Source: CAVQND01 sp049518415 (GTDB taxonomy: Bacteria > Verrucomicrobiota > Verrucomicrobiia > Limisphaerales > UBA8199). Taken from it: 64,000 nt of DNA. Where the stretch lies: positions 49,289-113,288 of the forward strand of contig JBEKRX010000006.1 of NCBI GenBank assembly GCA_049518415.1, given 5' to 3'. The notes beneath the pieces were generated by a model. It worked only from the letters and a program-made list of their open reading frames with translations, did not search any database and was not told the origin of the DNA. Made by a program: the position numbers and the translations under genes. Positions 16,366-26,777 of this stretch are shown piece by piece. Each line of letters begins with the position of its first letter. Within the stretch, counting starts at the first letter, position 1.

Positions 16366-17058
16366 TCACCATTGCCGATGGCGATAAACCACGCCGGCCA
16401 TCTTCCAGCCGATGGCCGCTTGCAGGAGTTCCACGCCGCTCTTCAAATCCATTTTTCTTTTGATGCGCGAGCGGTAGGTCTCAACGGTGCTCGAGCCGAT
16501 GTGGAGAAAGGCGGCAATTTGCTCCGTGCTCGCCCCTTTGCCGACTAACTCGAAAATCTCCAATTCGCGCTCCGACAACAAGTCGACCGGCCGGCCTTTT
16601 TTGAGGGTGCCGACAGCGCGGGCGACCTTAGAGGCCACGTTGGCGGCCACTTTTTCGCTCCAGTAAATCTCACCCCCCAGGATCTTGCGCACCGCCTCCA
16701 GCACTTTCGTAGTGGCCTCTTCCTTTGAAATGTAGCCGCACGCCCCGGCGCGAATGACCCGTTCCGCGTACAGTGATTCATCGTACATGGACAAGACCAG
16801 GATCCGAATCTTGGGATACCGCCTGTGGATGTTTCTGATGAGCTCTAAACCTTCAGAATCTCTTAAGGCCAAATCTGTAATGACCAGGTGTGGCTTGGAG
16901 GCCGCAATGGCCGCCAAAGCTCCTACCCGATCATCGGCTTCGCCGCACACCGCCAAGCCATGTTCGCGGAGAATCAGGTCCCGTAAGGCGATGCGAACCA
17001 GTGGATGATCATCCACCAGAAGGATGCGAACCCTGTCCTGTCGGCTTAATCGCGTCAT
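16366..17058 (-). CDS. NarL/LuxR-type response regulator, paralogue 2
   Basis: The protein has 230 residues with a receiver domain (DDHPLVR near residue 16, Asp in ITDLALRDSEG near 61, Lys in GYISKEEATT near 112) and a C-terminal LuxR helix-turn-helix (LSERELEIFELVGKGASTEQIAAFLHIGSS). It has the same plan as the regulators on either side but is clearly diverged from both, especially in the recognition helix and C-terminus. It lies directly downstream of the NusG-like gene (91-bp gap, same strand), so the two may be co-transcribed ahead of the exopolysaccharide genes. Confidence 0.93.
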   Translation of the reverse strand: MTRLSRQDRVRILLVDDHPLVRIALRDLILREHGLAVCGEADDRVGALAAIAASKPHLVITDLALRDSEGLELIRNIHRRYPKIRILVLSMYDESLYAERVIRAGACGYISKEEATTKVLEAVRKILGGEIYWSEKVAANVASKVARAVGTLKKGRPVDLLSERELEIFELVGKGASTEQIAAFLHIGSSTVETYRSRIKRKMDLKSGVELLQAAIGWKMAGVVYRHRQW

Positions 17059-17149
17059 AGAACCTCTCCGCCCTCATGTTTCCACCCAAGAGAAAACAGG
17101 GGGACTTCTTCAATCCTCTTGAACCACTTTGGTGAACAGGCCTGGAGCC

Positions 17150-17761
17150 TTAGAAGTCGCCTCCGTAAGCCGCGCGAACGTTTTCCCGGCGAGGGCTGGC
17201 CATCGCCGGCATGAGGTCTGCCATGCACCGGTTCTCGCAAACCAGTGAGTTGCGATCTACCTCCGCCAGGGTGGTCCGCCCGAGAAAATCAAGCAGAATC
17301 TGGACCCGCTGTTTCGAGGGCAGAACCCGCACCACGATGCCGCAAAACCCAAGAAACGGGCCCTCGGCCACGGCAACCTCCGCCCCGGCACAAAGACGAT
17401 CTTCAACGAACATCGGGTCTTCCGTCGCAAAGCACTCTTTCAATTCTTCGATCACCCCATCCGGCACCGTGGCGATTCTCTGGCCGAAACGCACCAGGCT
17501 GCTGATGCCTGACGCATAACGCACCTCATCCAGACAATCGGCGCTGGGGCACTGCACAAAAATGTAGCAGGGGAAGACCGGTTCAATCACCCGCACGACT
17601 CCACGGCGGGTCGCTCGCTCCATGCGTAGGCGCGGGTGGAACACCTCCAAACCGAGGTGCCGGCTCAGGCTCATCGCGGCGAGGCGCTCGTGCTTGGGTT
17701 TTGTCCGCGCACAATACCACACCGGGTTAATAAACGCGCTTGCTGAAAGCCAGTTTCTCAT
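17150..17761 (-). CDS. NusG-like specialised antiterminator (UpxY/RfaH/LoaP class)
   Basis: The protein has about 203 residues. An NGN domain opens with NPVWYCARTKPKHERLAA, and EPVFPCYIFVQC is the usual PLFPGYIFV motif. A KOW-like C-terminal part follows (AGAEVAVAEGPFLGFCGIVVRVL). The length and divergence from housekeeping NusG, and its position as first gene upstream of a capsule-type locus, are typical of operon-specific NusG paralogues that let RNA polymerase read through long polysaccharide operons. The ATG at 17761 has GGAG upstream; the GTG two codons earlier (17767) is the alternative. No ops-like sequence was identified. Confidence 0.87.
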   Translation of the reverse strand: MRNWLSASAFINPVWYCARTKPKHERLAAMSLSRHLGLEVFHPRLRMERATRRGVVRVIEPVFPCYIFVQCPSADCLDEVRYASGISSLVRFGQRIATVPDGVIEELKECFATEDPMFVEDRLCAGAEVAVAEGPFLGFCGIVVRVLPSKQRVQILLDFLGRTTLAEVDRNSLVCENRCMADLMPAMASPRRENVRAAYGGDF

Positions 17762-17767
17762 TGTCAC

Positions 17768-18305
17768 TCCAATCTGCCATGGACCATCAGTACACTTGCC
17801 CCCGGCTTGCGGATCGTCGCTGCCCTGGTCCTTATATCCCGGCCCATTACCACATCACTGTAATGAATTGCACGATGGCCTGTAACAGCGGCGCCTGCCG
17901 GCCAAAGCCCCCCGCCAAAGACCAGTTACCCGCCGCCTCCCGGCAAAAAGACAAGGAGGACCGCGAAGATGCAAGTACAAGGCTCCGCACTTGTTGGCTC
18001 TCCACTGCTTTGCCAACCTTCGGCCCCTGCTCCCCGGAATCGCTTTCGCGCAAAGTCCTCCCCCTCACGACAACGCTCGCGCTGTCCAAACGCCGATTCC
18101 GATCTTTGCCTCTCACTATAGGCAAAATGCCTCGGCCTTGTCTGTCGTGGCCCACTTGGATTTTGTTGTGGCGCCCCCGCCCGACACGGCTGTACCGGAT
18201 AACACGACAGCAAGTACTGGCTCAACCCTCCGACCCTCCGCTCCGCCCCGAAGTCCGGCGCCGCCGCCGAACCCAATCAGGGCCCCCACCTTGCCCCCGC
18301 CAGCC
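17768..18305. other. Intergenic stretch, 538 bp, mostly duplicated flank
   Basis: It contains copy 2 of the 3' flank shared by regulator paralogues 1 and 3 (17982-18227) and, nearer the NusG-like gene, about 200 bp with no gene I can support. The promoter of the exopolysaccharide operon should lie in 17768-17980, but I find no convincing -35/-10 pair. Confidence 0.5.
17982..18227. repeat. Duplicated response-regulator 3' flank, copy 2
   Basis: It aligns without gaps to 15025-15270. Shared words include gtaccggataacacgacagc and gccttgtctgtcgtggcc. The minus-strand frame that is open in copy 1 is broken here by stops. Confidence 0.6.
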
Positions 18306-19010
18306 TCAATTGGACCGCTCCAGCCACACTTGCTGGCCAGCCGCCTTGCTCACATGCCAACGGATGGCCGCCTGGAGCAACTCACCCGTGCCGTTCAAAC
18401 CCATCTTCTCTTTGATGCGAGCCCGATACGTCTCCACCGTGCTCACGTCAATGTGGAGCTGGCCGGCAATACGAGCCGTGCTCCAGCCACTGCCGATAAG
18501 CTCAAAAATCTCCAACTCCCGGTCCGACAACCGGTTCAGCGGCCCTCCCCGGCCGGCCCGGCCCGGGCGAGCCACCCGGGAGGCGATCTGCGCTGCCGCT
18601 CGCTCGCTCCAGTAAATCTCCCCGCCCAAGATCCGCCGCACCGCGTCCAGCACCTTGGTGGCGGCCTCCTGCTTGGAAATGTAGCCGCTCGCCCCGGCCT
18701 GAATGGCACGTTCCGCATAGAGCGATTCGTCGTGCATGGACAGCACCAGCACAAACGTCCTGGGGTGGCGTTTGTGAATGTCCTTGATTAGTTCCAGACC
18801 GCTTGAGTTCTTCAGGCTCAGATCCACAATCACCAGGTTTGGTTGCGTCGCGGCGATGGCCGCCAGCGCGCCTGCTCGGTCCTCGGCCTCACCGCACACT
18901 ACCAGGTCGCGCTCTCCAGCAATCGTGTGGCGTAATCCCTGACGGACCAACGGATGATCATCCACCAACAGGACCCGGACCCGCTTGTTGTTAGCCGAGT
19001 GCGCCATCAT
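18306..19010 (-). CDS. NarL/LuxR-type response regulator, paralogue 3
   Basis: The protein has 234 residues and is a close copy of paralogue 1 (15325-16026). The receiver domain is nearly the same, with RVRVLLVDDHPLVRQGLRHT at the start and VDLSLKNSSG around the phospho-acceptor Asp. The LuxR helix-turn-helix differs at only a few positions (for example SGRSTARIAS against SGWSTARIAG). The duplicated unit includes the 3' flank, so gene and flank were copied together. It lies 159 bp from the kinase gene on the same strand and is the best candidate for its cognate regulator. Confidence 0.93.
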   Translation of the reverse strand: MMAHSANNKRVRVLLVDDHPLVRQGLRHTIAGERDLVVCGEAEDRAGALAAIAATQPNLVIVDLSLKNSSGLELIKDIHKRHPRTFVLVLSMHDESLYAERAIQAGASGYISKQEAATKVLDAVRRILGGEIYWSERAAAQIASRVARPGRAGRGGPLNRLSDRELEIFELIGSGWSTARIAGQLHIDVSTVETYRARIKEKMGLNGTGELLQAAIRWHVSKAAGQQVWLERSN

Positions 19011-19169
19011 ACGTCATATGCGAGGTCGAATCACGCTCGCTACCTTAACACCTTCAGGGGAACGGATTCAATCCGGGGCGAAACTGGAAATGGTCCAGGG
19101 GACCCACCGGGGGTTGCGCCGGCATTACTGCCCTCCTCCGGCTGGGCCGCATGCGCCGAGGCCGTTGGC

Positions 19170-21821
19170 TTATCGGCACAAGCTCCTGGGAAAACGGCAG
19201 GAGACCTTTGTTCCCCCTGACTGGCCCCTTTGGATGCTCAACTCGCCCCCAATGATATCCGCACGGTGCCGCATCATCTCCAAGCCCAGGCCGGCTCCCG
19301 GGGCCTGGCCGACATCGATGCCGATCCCATCATCCGCGATGCACAGGCACGCTGTGTCCGCCAGGACAGTAAGCGAAATGACAATCTGTCTGGGCCGGGC
19401 GTGCTTGACGGCATTGTGCACGGCTTCCGAGGCGATTCGATAAAGATGTGCGGCTGCGACGGGATCGCTGACCGAAAGGCAGTCTGGACATTCGGCAACG
19501 CAACTGACACGGAAATCGTGATTCGTCTTGTGGGCCAAATCCTGCAACGCCGCTGCCAACCCTTCCCTGGCCACATGCGAAAGGCTAAGTCCCCGCGCCA
19601 GGCTGCGAGCCTCCGCAATCCCGTTATTGATTTGCGTCAGGATCTTGGCGGCGACCGCGGCCTCGGGCCGTGACTGCGCCGCCAGGTCCTGTCTGAGCAG
19701 ATTACACGCCATGGCAGTGCTAAAGAGTTGCTGGCACAGCCCGTCGTGAATATCCTGTCCGATTCGGCGCTGTTCGCGCTCGCTGACTTCCAGGATCGCA
19801 TGCTCCAAGCGCTTGCGCTCCGTGATATCATTGTTCAGGACCAACAAATGCAGTTCACCGCCGCTGACAAACGCAGCCATCTGACAATCCAGCCAAACCT
19901 CCTTACCCGCGCCAGTCACATAATGGATTTGGCCCCGATGCGCCTGCCGGCGGCGCAAGGTCTGCTCCGCCATCTTTAGCAGCCCGCAGTTTTCCCACGT
20001 GACAATTTCCCGGAAGTTCTGCGCCAGCAACTGTTCCCGGCTGGCGTTTACAATCTCCCCCATGGCTTCGTTGGCGAAAACACATCGGCCGGAGGCGAGG
20101 TAAGCAGCGATGCCCACCGAAGAGCCCTTCAGAATTGCCTGGTTCAGTTCCAGCGTGTCGGCCAGGCGTTGCTGGGTATTTTTCTGATCGGTGATATCCT
20201 GGTTGGTGCCCTCGTAGTACTGCACCGCGCCGCTCTCATCGCGAACCGCGCGGGCGTTCATGCTAACCCAAAGCTTGCTCCCGTCCTTGTGGTACACTTC
20301 CAGCTCAAAGCGCCGCACCTGTCCCTGGGTTTCCACCAACCGTTTGAACTCTTGCCATCTCTCTGGGGCGACATGAAGCTGCCGCTCCACATCGGTGACG
20401 CTGGACGTTAATTGTTCGGCGGTTTGGTAGCCCAACATGCGAGCCAAGGCGGGATTGGCGCTGAGGATGCGACCCTCGGGCGTCGTCTGGAAAATCCCCT
20501 CGGAGGCGTTCTCGTAGATGCCGCGATACTTGGCTTCCGCTTCCCGCAAGGCGTCGGCCATTTTGATTCGCTGCAACGCATTGCCACAATGGTCGGCCAG
20601 GGTTCGGAGGACCCGCAAATCCTCCTGCGAATAGGCTCGGGGCACATAGCTTTGAAGGGACAGAATGCCAACCACGGCCCCGCTCGAATGAATCGGCACA
20701 TACATCATCGAAGCTGAGCGGCGATTGACCCCGCCCGACAAAACCGGAGCCGCCGGAACAGCAGCGGTGTCCTCCCGGTCTATCAACTGCGCTCCCCCCT
20801 CCAAGATCAGGCGCATCAGCGGGCTGGGCTCCAGCGTCGAACTCGCGGGCCGAATTGGCTGCCGCTGGCCCTCCAGGGTGTCAAAGGTCAGGACCGGGAT
20901 GATTTTGTCCTCCGCTGGCGAATACAAATGGACATAGCCGGCATCCCAGCCGAAGAGTTCCTGGGCGACTTCCAGGATAATGCCGGCGGCCCCCTCGGGC
21001 GCAATCGCCGCGCTCAGGCGATACCCCAAGAGCGAGAAAAAAGTGCTCTGCCTCTCCGCCCGCTTGCGCTCGGTAAGGTCGCGCGCTACGCCGACTATTT
21101 CGATGGGTTGGCCGTGCGCGCCCCGCAACACCGCGGCGCTCAACTCCACCGGCAGACAAGTGCCATTCTTTCTGAGCCCTGTGGCCTCAAGGTTTCGTAC
21201 GCTGCCGGTTCGCAGCACCGTCCCAAGGCCGGCCCGGAGCCGTTCCTGCGCCTCCGCTGGGACCAGGTCGAAGAGGCTTTTCCCCAGCAACTCCCCCGCC
21301 TCAGCATAGCCCAGCATCGCCACCGTCTGCGAGTTGATACCCAGAAACCGGCCTTCCAGGTCAATCAGGCCGACGGCCTCGGGCAGGATTTCGACCAACT
21401 GCCGGTAATGTTGTTCGCTGGCCCGCAGCGCCACGGTGGTATCCCGGAGACGTAAGATCGTTCGAATCCGGGCCAGGAACTCATTCAACTCCACCGGTTT
21501 GGTGACGTAATCATCCGCCCCGATTTCCAGTCCGTCAACCTTGTGGGCGGTGCTCGTCGCCTCCCCGGAAACCAAAACCACGAACACGTCCGCCAACGCC
21601 CCATCCGCCTTGATGCGCCGACAGACCTCAATCCCGCTCAGATCCGGCAGTCTCACATCCAGCAGCACCAAGTCCGGGCGCCGCTCCCGTGTCAACTGCA
21701 GCCCCTGCTGGCCGGTGGCGGCCTCCCAAACCTCGTAGCCGCTCGTGCACAGGATTTGGGAAAGAAGCTGCCGGATGGCCGGATCGTCATCCACCACGAG
21801 TATGCTGGCCGTCTTGTTCAT
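19170..21821 (-). CDS. Hybrid sensor kinase: receiver-PAS-GAF-PAS-PAS-HisKA_3-HATPase
   Basis: The protein has 883 residues from the ATG at 21821 (MNKTASILVVDDDP). The order is: N-terminal receiver (1-120, Asp in LVLLDVRLPD), PAS (about 140-255), GAF-like (about 265-430), PAS with PAC (about 440-560), PAS (about 575-690), then a HisKA_3 dimerisation region with H-box GQDIHDGLCQQLF and an HATPase with DDGIGID and GLGLEMMRHRA. There is no membrane helix, so the kinase is cytosolic. HisKA_3 kinases phosphorylate NarL-type regulators, three of which lie directly downstream. The frame is open upstream to 21992, but that region looks non-coding. Confidence 0.92.
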   Translation of the reverse strand: MNKTASILVVDDDPAIRQLLSQILCTSGYEVWEAATGQQGLQLTRERRPDLVLLDVRLPDLSGIEVCRRIKADGALADVFVVLVSGEATSTAHKVDGLEIGADDYVTKPVELNEFLARIRTILRLRDTTVALRASEQHYRQLVEILPEAVGLIDLEGRFLGINSQTVAMLGYAEAGELLGKSLFDLVPAEAQERLRAGLGTVLRTGSVRNLEATGLRKNGTCLPVELSAAVLRGAHGQPIEIVGVARDLTERKRAERQSTFFSLLGYRLSAAIAPEGAAGIILEVAQELFGWDAGYVHLYSPAEDKIIPVLTFDTLEGQRQPIRPASSTLEPSPLMRLILEGGAQLIDREDTAAVPAAPVLSGGVNRRSASMMYVPIHSSGAVVGILSLQSYVPRAYSQEDLRVLRTLADHCGNALQRIKMADALREAEAKYRGIYENASEGIFQTTPEGRILSANPALARMLGYQTAEQLTSSVTDVERQLHVAPERWQEFKRLVETQGQVRRFELEVYHKDGSKLWVSMNARAVRDESGAVQYYEGTNQDITDQKNTQQRLADTLELNQAILKGSSVGIAAYLASGRCVFANEAMGEIVNASREQLLAQNFREIVTWENCGLLKMAEQTLRRRQAHRGQIHYVTGAGKEVWLDCQMAAFVSGGELHLLVLNNDITERKRLEHAILEVSEREQRRIGQDIHDGLCQQLFSTAMACNLLRQDLAAQSRPEAAVAAKILTQINNGIAEARSLARGLSLSHVAREGLAAALQDLAHKTNHDFRVSCVAECPDCLSVSDPVAAAHLYRIASEAVHNAVKHARPRQIVISLTVLADTACLCIADDGIGIDVGQAPGAGLGLEMMRHRADIIGGELSIQRGQSGGTKVSCRFPRSLCR

Positions 21822-22014
21822 GCTTAACGCTTTCCTGGTCCATGTCTCATAACAGGCTCCCCCCCAGGATGCCAATACTGAAATAATGCAGAACCAGACC
21901 GAAACGTGCCTTATCCAAGTTCGGGTCACAAGTCCCCCGGCATACGCCCCGTTGCCGGTCCGCTCTCCCCTCAACCACCTGCCCGATCCCAAAATCCGTT
22001 GGAAATGATCGCGG

Positions 22015-22887
22015 TTAGACCGCCAAACCGGATTCGGGTTTCTTGGATTCCTCCCGCCGGCGGTATTGGCCGGAGGCCTGCTCGAGCAAGGCCCTTTCCT
22101 CGGCGGTCAGGCTGTCGACTCCCTGGCCCGAGATTTTTTCGAGGATGGCGTCGACTTCCAGGTCTTGCTGCCTGTATTGGGGCGGGCTGGTTTTGCGGCG
22201 GCGGCGGGTGAAGAAGGCCGAGAGCGGCAGGCCCAGCGAATTAAACCACAGATAGACCAGGAGCAGAATCGCGCCGCCCAGGACCAGGAGAAAGACTTCC
22301 CAATGGGCGCGGACCAGCCGGGGGCGGAGCGCGGCGGTAATGAGCAGGCCCACGATGGCGCCCCCGAGGTGCGCATCGTGCCCGATGTTGTCCTTGTTCC
22401 GCTTCAACCCGTAAAACGACAGCAGCATGAAGCCGGGGGCGTAAATCCAGGCGGGAATCGAGAGCTGGCTGATAAAGAGCGGAGTGATCCGGCCTCCGGG
22501 AAACCTGAGGATGAAGGCGAAGATGATGCCGCACACGCCCCCGGACGCGCCATAGGCCCGGTAATCATGGTGGCGGTGGACGTAAAGTGAAAGCAGGTTG
22601 CCGCCGATGACAGCGCCAAAGTAAATCAGCAGAAACTGCCCCTGGCCCAAGGAAACCTCCAGCACGCTGCCGAAGGCATACAGGCTGATCAGGTTCAACA
22701 GCAAATGCTCCCAGCCGGCGTGCAAAAAGGCGGGGCTGAGCAGGCGGTAATATTCCTTCCGGGCCAGAATGCGCTCCGGACTAAAGATGAACTTCTCCTC
22801 CAGCCGGGGGTTTTGGAATTGGAGGAAAGAAACCACCCCCGTCAGCAGGAGGAGCAAGGAAGTGCACGGTGCCAGTGGCTCGTTCAT
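22015..22887 (-). CDS. Rhomboid-family intramembrane serine protease
   Basis: The protein has 290 residues with about six membrane helices. The catalytic dyad is visible: Ser115 in YGASGGVCG and His173 in HDAHLGG. HAGWEHLLLNL (56-66) is the conserved HxxxN-type helix-2 region. The C-terminal 70 residues are cytosolic and charged (SQQDLEVDAILEKISGQG-like), a tail common in Verrucomicrobiota/Planctomycetota rhomboids that ends in a short helical hairpin. Substrates are unknown. Its ATG overlaps the TGA of the upstream LOG gene (ATGA), so the two are translationally coupled. Confidence 0.93.
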   Translation of the reverse strand: MNEPLAPCTSLLLLLTGVVSFLQFQNPRLEEKFIFSPERILARKEYYRLLSPAFLHAGWEHLLLNLISLYAFGSVLEVSLGQGQFLLIYFGAVIGGNLLSLYVHRHHDYRAYGASGGVCGIIFAFILRFPGGRITPLFISQLSIPAWIYAPGFMLLSFYGLKRNKDNIGHDAHLGGAIVGLLITAALRPRLVRAHWEVFLLVLGGAILLLVYLWFNSLGLPLSAFFTRRRRKTSPPQYRQQDLEVDAILEKISGQGVDSLTAEERALLEQASGQYRRREESKKPESGLAV

Positions 22888-23444
22888 CGGTTAGGCGTCT
22901 GATGGGTGAAGCCGGCCAATCGGTCCAACAGGACCTCGATGTCCTGGTCCACCAGCAACGTTTCCAGGTGCTGCGGTTTCAAAAAGCGTTGCCCCCGCAT
23001 GTGGGCGAGAAACTCGAGCAGCGAGTCATAAAACCCCGAGACGTTGAGCAGTCCGACCGGCTTATGATGCAACCCGAGCTGGAGCCAGGTGAAAACTTCG
23101 AAAAGCTCTTCCATGGTCCCGACCCCGCCGGGCAGCGCCAGGAAGGCCTCCGCCAGGTCCGCCATTTTCCGCTTCCGCTCGTGCATCGAGTCCACGGGAA
23201 TTAGCGAACTAATACCGTGGTGCGCTACTTCGCGGTCGATCATCTTGCGCGGAATAACGCCGATGACTTCCCCTCGGGCGGCCAACACCGCATCCGCCAA
23301 AACCCCCATCAGCCCGATCTTCCCGCCGCCATACACCAGCGTCAGCCCGCGCCCCGCCAGCACGGTCCCGCACCGCCGAGCGGCAGCGGAGTATTGCGGC
23401 AGCGCCCCGAGACTGGAACCACAAAAAATGCAGACTCGCTTCAT
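22884..23444 (-). CDS. LOG family protein (cytokinin riboside 5'-monophosphate phosphoribohydrolase-like)
   Basis: The protein has 186 residues. It opens with MKRVCIFCGSS, then LVYGGGKIGLMG and the signature LPGGVGTMEELFE, all diagnostic of the TIGR00730/LOG group. Members release the base from nucleoside 5'-monophosphates; in many bacteria the true substrate is unknown. I chose the ATG at 23444; the upstream codons to 23480 run into repetitive DNA. It is coupled by a 4-bp overlap to the rhomboid gene. Confidence 0.93.
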   Translation of the reverse strand: MKRVCIFCGSSLGALPQYSAAARRCGTVLAGRGLTLVYGGGKIGLMGVLADAVLAARGEVIGVIPRKMIDREVAHHGISSLIPVDSMHERKRKMADLAEAFLALPGGVGTMEELFEVFTWLQLGLHHKPVGLLNVSGFYDSLLEFLAHMRGQRFLKPQHLETLLVDQDIEVLLDRLAGFTHQTPNR

Positions 23445-23572
23445 GGAGACTGAACAACCGTGGCGAGTGACGAGTGACAAAAGCCCGGCCTATGCCCGCA
23501 CGCGGTATAGCCATGTAACCGTGCAACCTTGTAAGCTTGTAAGCTTGTAACCTCTTTAACTCGTTTAACGGC

Positions 23573-24958
23573 TCAAATTTCGTTCCATTCCCCCGGCACG
23601 GGCACAGGATAGCGCCCCTGGGCATCGGCCTGAATGGGAGGCGGGCTGTCCGGGGTGAGTTGGTCGATATTCGGGCAAAACTGGAAATTCGAGGCCAGCA
23701 TTTCGTCCCAGGTGATCAGGCGGCCCGTATGCACGGCGGCGCGGCCCATGAGATCGGCCAGGTTCGACCTGGCGGCGCGCCCGGCTTCGTTGTGGGGCAG
23801 GTCTTTGCGGATCGCCTGGAGCAGGGCGTTCCACTCGGCCTGCCAGGGGGTGAAGTCTTCCTTGGGCGCGCGCCAGGCGATGTTGTCCGGGGTGCAACGC
23901 TGGTCCTTGTAGGTGTGGACGGTGCCGAGGTGGTGCGGGCCGGAGAATTGGGCGGCGCACTGCGTGCCATGGATGTAGGTGGCGAACTCCTCGTGGCATT
24001 TGCCAAGCCAGCGCACCACGTCGAGGGCCTTGGTCCCATCGGCAAAGGTCCACTCGATCGTGAAGGAATCGAGGTTCTGGCTGCAATCGGCGCTGTTGGC
24101 CGCCCGGCCGCCGATGCCGTGCGCCGTCACCGGCCAGGCGTCTTTGATCCAGCACAGCTCATCGATTTGGTGGATGTTCATCTCCGCGAAAAGTCCGCCC
24201 GAGACCCAGAGGAAATGGACAAAATTGCGAATCTGCCAATACAAGTCTTTTTCATTGGGCGGACGCCGGCCCAGGGGCCCGACCGGCTGCATCCGGTAGG
24301 CGCGAATGAGCTGCACCTGGCCAAGCTCGCCCTGGCGGATGCGCTGGATGAGTTCCTGGCGGTTGCGCGAGTGTCTGCACTGGAGGCCGGCGGCAATCTT
24401 GAGGTTCTTCTTGGCGGCGGCCTCCCCCGCCTTGAGCACCCGCCGCAAGCCCACCGCATCCGGCGCGAAGGATTTCTCCATGAAGACGTTCACCCCCTTT
24501 TCGACGGCGTATTCGAGTTGCCCGGGGCGGAACCCCGAGTAGCCGGTGAGCATGGCGACATCGCCCGGGCGCAGGCAATCGATGGCCTGGCGGCAGGCCG
24601 CGAAGCCCACGAACCGCCGGTCCGGCGGCACCTCGACGCGCTCCGGAAATCTTTCGGACAGCGCCTGCAAGGCGTTTTCCAATCGGTTGGCGAAGAGGTC
24701 GGCCATGGCCACCAGCTTGACCGGCCCGTGGGGCGAGTCGAAGGCGTCGGCCACCGCGCCGCTGCCGCGCCCGCCGCAGCCAATCAGCGCCAGGCGAATC
24801 GTGTTGTCTTCGCCGGCGTGGACCCAGGGCAGGCTGAGGCCCGCCAGGGCCGAGGTGGCGGCGGCCGCGCCGCTGCGGCCGAGAAACTGGCGCCGGGAGA
24901 GAGCGCGCGCTGGTTCGGGCGAAGGGCTGGCGGGTTCATTTGGTGAGGTCGTTTGCAT
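23573..24958 (-). CDS. Tat-exported Gfo/Idh/MocA oxidoreductase
   Basis: The protein has 461 residues. A twin-arginine signal (SRRQFLGRSGAAAATSALAGL, residues 21-41) shows folded export. Then come a Rossmann start RLALIGCGGRGSGAV and EKSFAPDAVGLRR in place of the EKP motif. QLIRAYRMQPVGPLGRRPPN and the C-terminal NFQFCPNID type block are usual in the large secreted subfamily expanded in Verrucomicrobiota and Planctomycetota. These enzymes are thought to act on sugars or glycosides with a tightly bound NAD(P). It is separated by 36 bases from the cupin-like gene on the same strand and is probably co-transcribed. Confidence 0.92.
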   Translation of the reverse strand: MQTTSPNEPASPSPEPARALSRRQFLGRSGAAAATSALAGLSLPWVHAGEDNTIRLALIGCGGRGSGAVADAFDSPHGPVKLVAMADLFANRLENALQALSERFPERVEVPPDRRFVGFAACRQAIDCLRPGDVAMLTGYSGFRPGQLEYAVEKGVNVFMEKSFAPDAVGLRRVLKAGEAAAKKNLKIAAGLQCRHSRNRQELIQRIRQGELGQVQLIRAYRMQPVGPLGRRPPNEKDLYWQIRNFVHFLWVSGGLFAEMNIHQIDELCWIKDAWPVTAHGIGGRAANSADCSQNLDSFTIEWTFADGTKALDVVRWLGKCHEEFATYIHGTQCAAQFSGPHHLGTVHTYKDQRCTPDNIAWRAPKEDFTPWQAEWNALLQAIRKDLPHNEAGRAARSNLADLMGRAAVHTGRLITWDEMLASNFQFCPNIDQLTPDSPPPIQADAQGRYPVPVPGEWNEI

Positions 24959-24994
24959 GGCACAATTCTTGGCATTTGAGCTGGTTGGCCGAGC

Positions 24995-26244
<1,250 letters not shown>

Positions 26245-26263
<19 letters not shown>

Positions 26264-26554
26264 GCTCGATTCTGTGTTTTGCCGAATTGCGTTCGCCGCC
26301 GTCCGCTCTGGCAGGCCGAGGCCCCGAGCGGAACTTTCGCGGCTGCAACGGTTGCAGATTTGGGCCGCCCTGGCAAGTGTTCGTTGACGGCGGCCAGGAG
26401 CTGCAACCCAAGCACCAGGTTGGCCCGTAGGGTTATCGCGCGGTGGCGCTGGACAGGGAGGGCAACCGCCTAAAGTTCTTGACCGGCAAAACTCGTCGTA
26501 ATCAGGTCAAGTTCCGCTGCGATTGCGAAAGTGCGCTCAGCCGGCGTTTCTTTT
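26245..26554 (+). pseudogene. Possible gene remnant with in-frame stop
   Basis: One plus-strand frame reads FGPPWQVFVDGGQELQP, meets a TAG at about 26428, then continues in the same frame (YRAVALDREGNRLKFLTGK and on to a cysteine pair CDC) before a final stop near 26554. The look of real protein on both sides of the stop suggests a decayed gene, but I do not recognise the family. The rest of the gap to 26777 is filled with short repeats. Confidence 0.3.
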
Positions 26555-26777
26555 AGGTGAATTGAGAATTGAGAATTGAAAAACGATCATTGGTTATTGA
26601 GGAATGCCCGCGGCTGACGCCGCATGTACTTGCGGATCGGCGGTGGTCTTTCGCTGCGCGAATTGGCCAGGTCGTGGACGCCCTGCCCGACACTCAATGA
26701 CCAATGACCAATACTCAATGCTCAATGAACCCCTCCAGGCAATCTCGATTCCAGCGGTGGTCTGAGGCGCAGCCTTT
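26555..26777. repeat. Short-period filler repeats
   Basis: Degenerate tandem words such as gaattgagaattgag (26559-26578) and caatgaccaatgacc/actcaatgctcaatg (26696-26729) fill the gap. The same kind of 7-10 bp word repetition appears elsewhere in the window, including inside genes. Confidence 0.6.

Noticed and set aside
17740..18791. Two long plus-strand frames over regulator paralogue 3 and its flank
   Set aside because: Antisense to a clear response regulator. The similarity of their flank part to 14986-15276 is explained by the DNA duplication.
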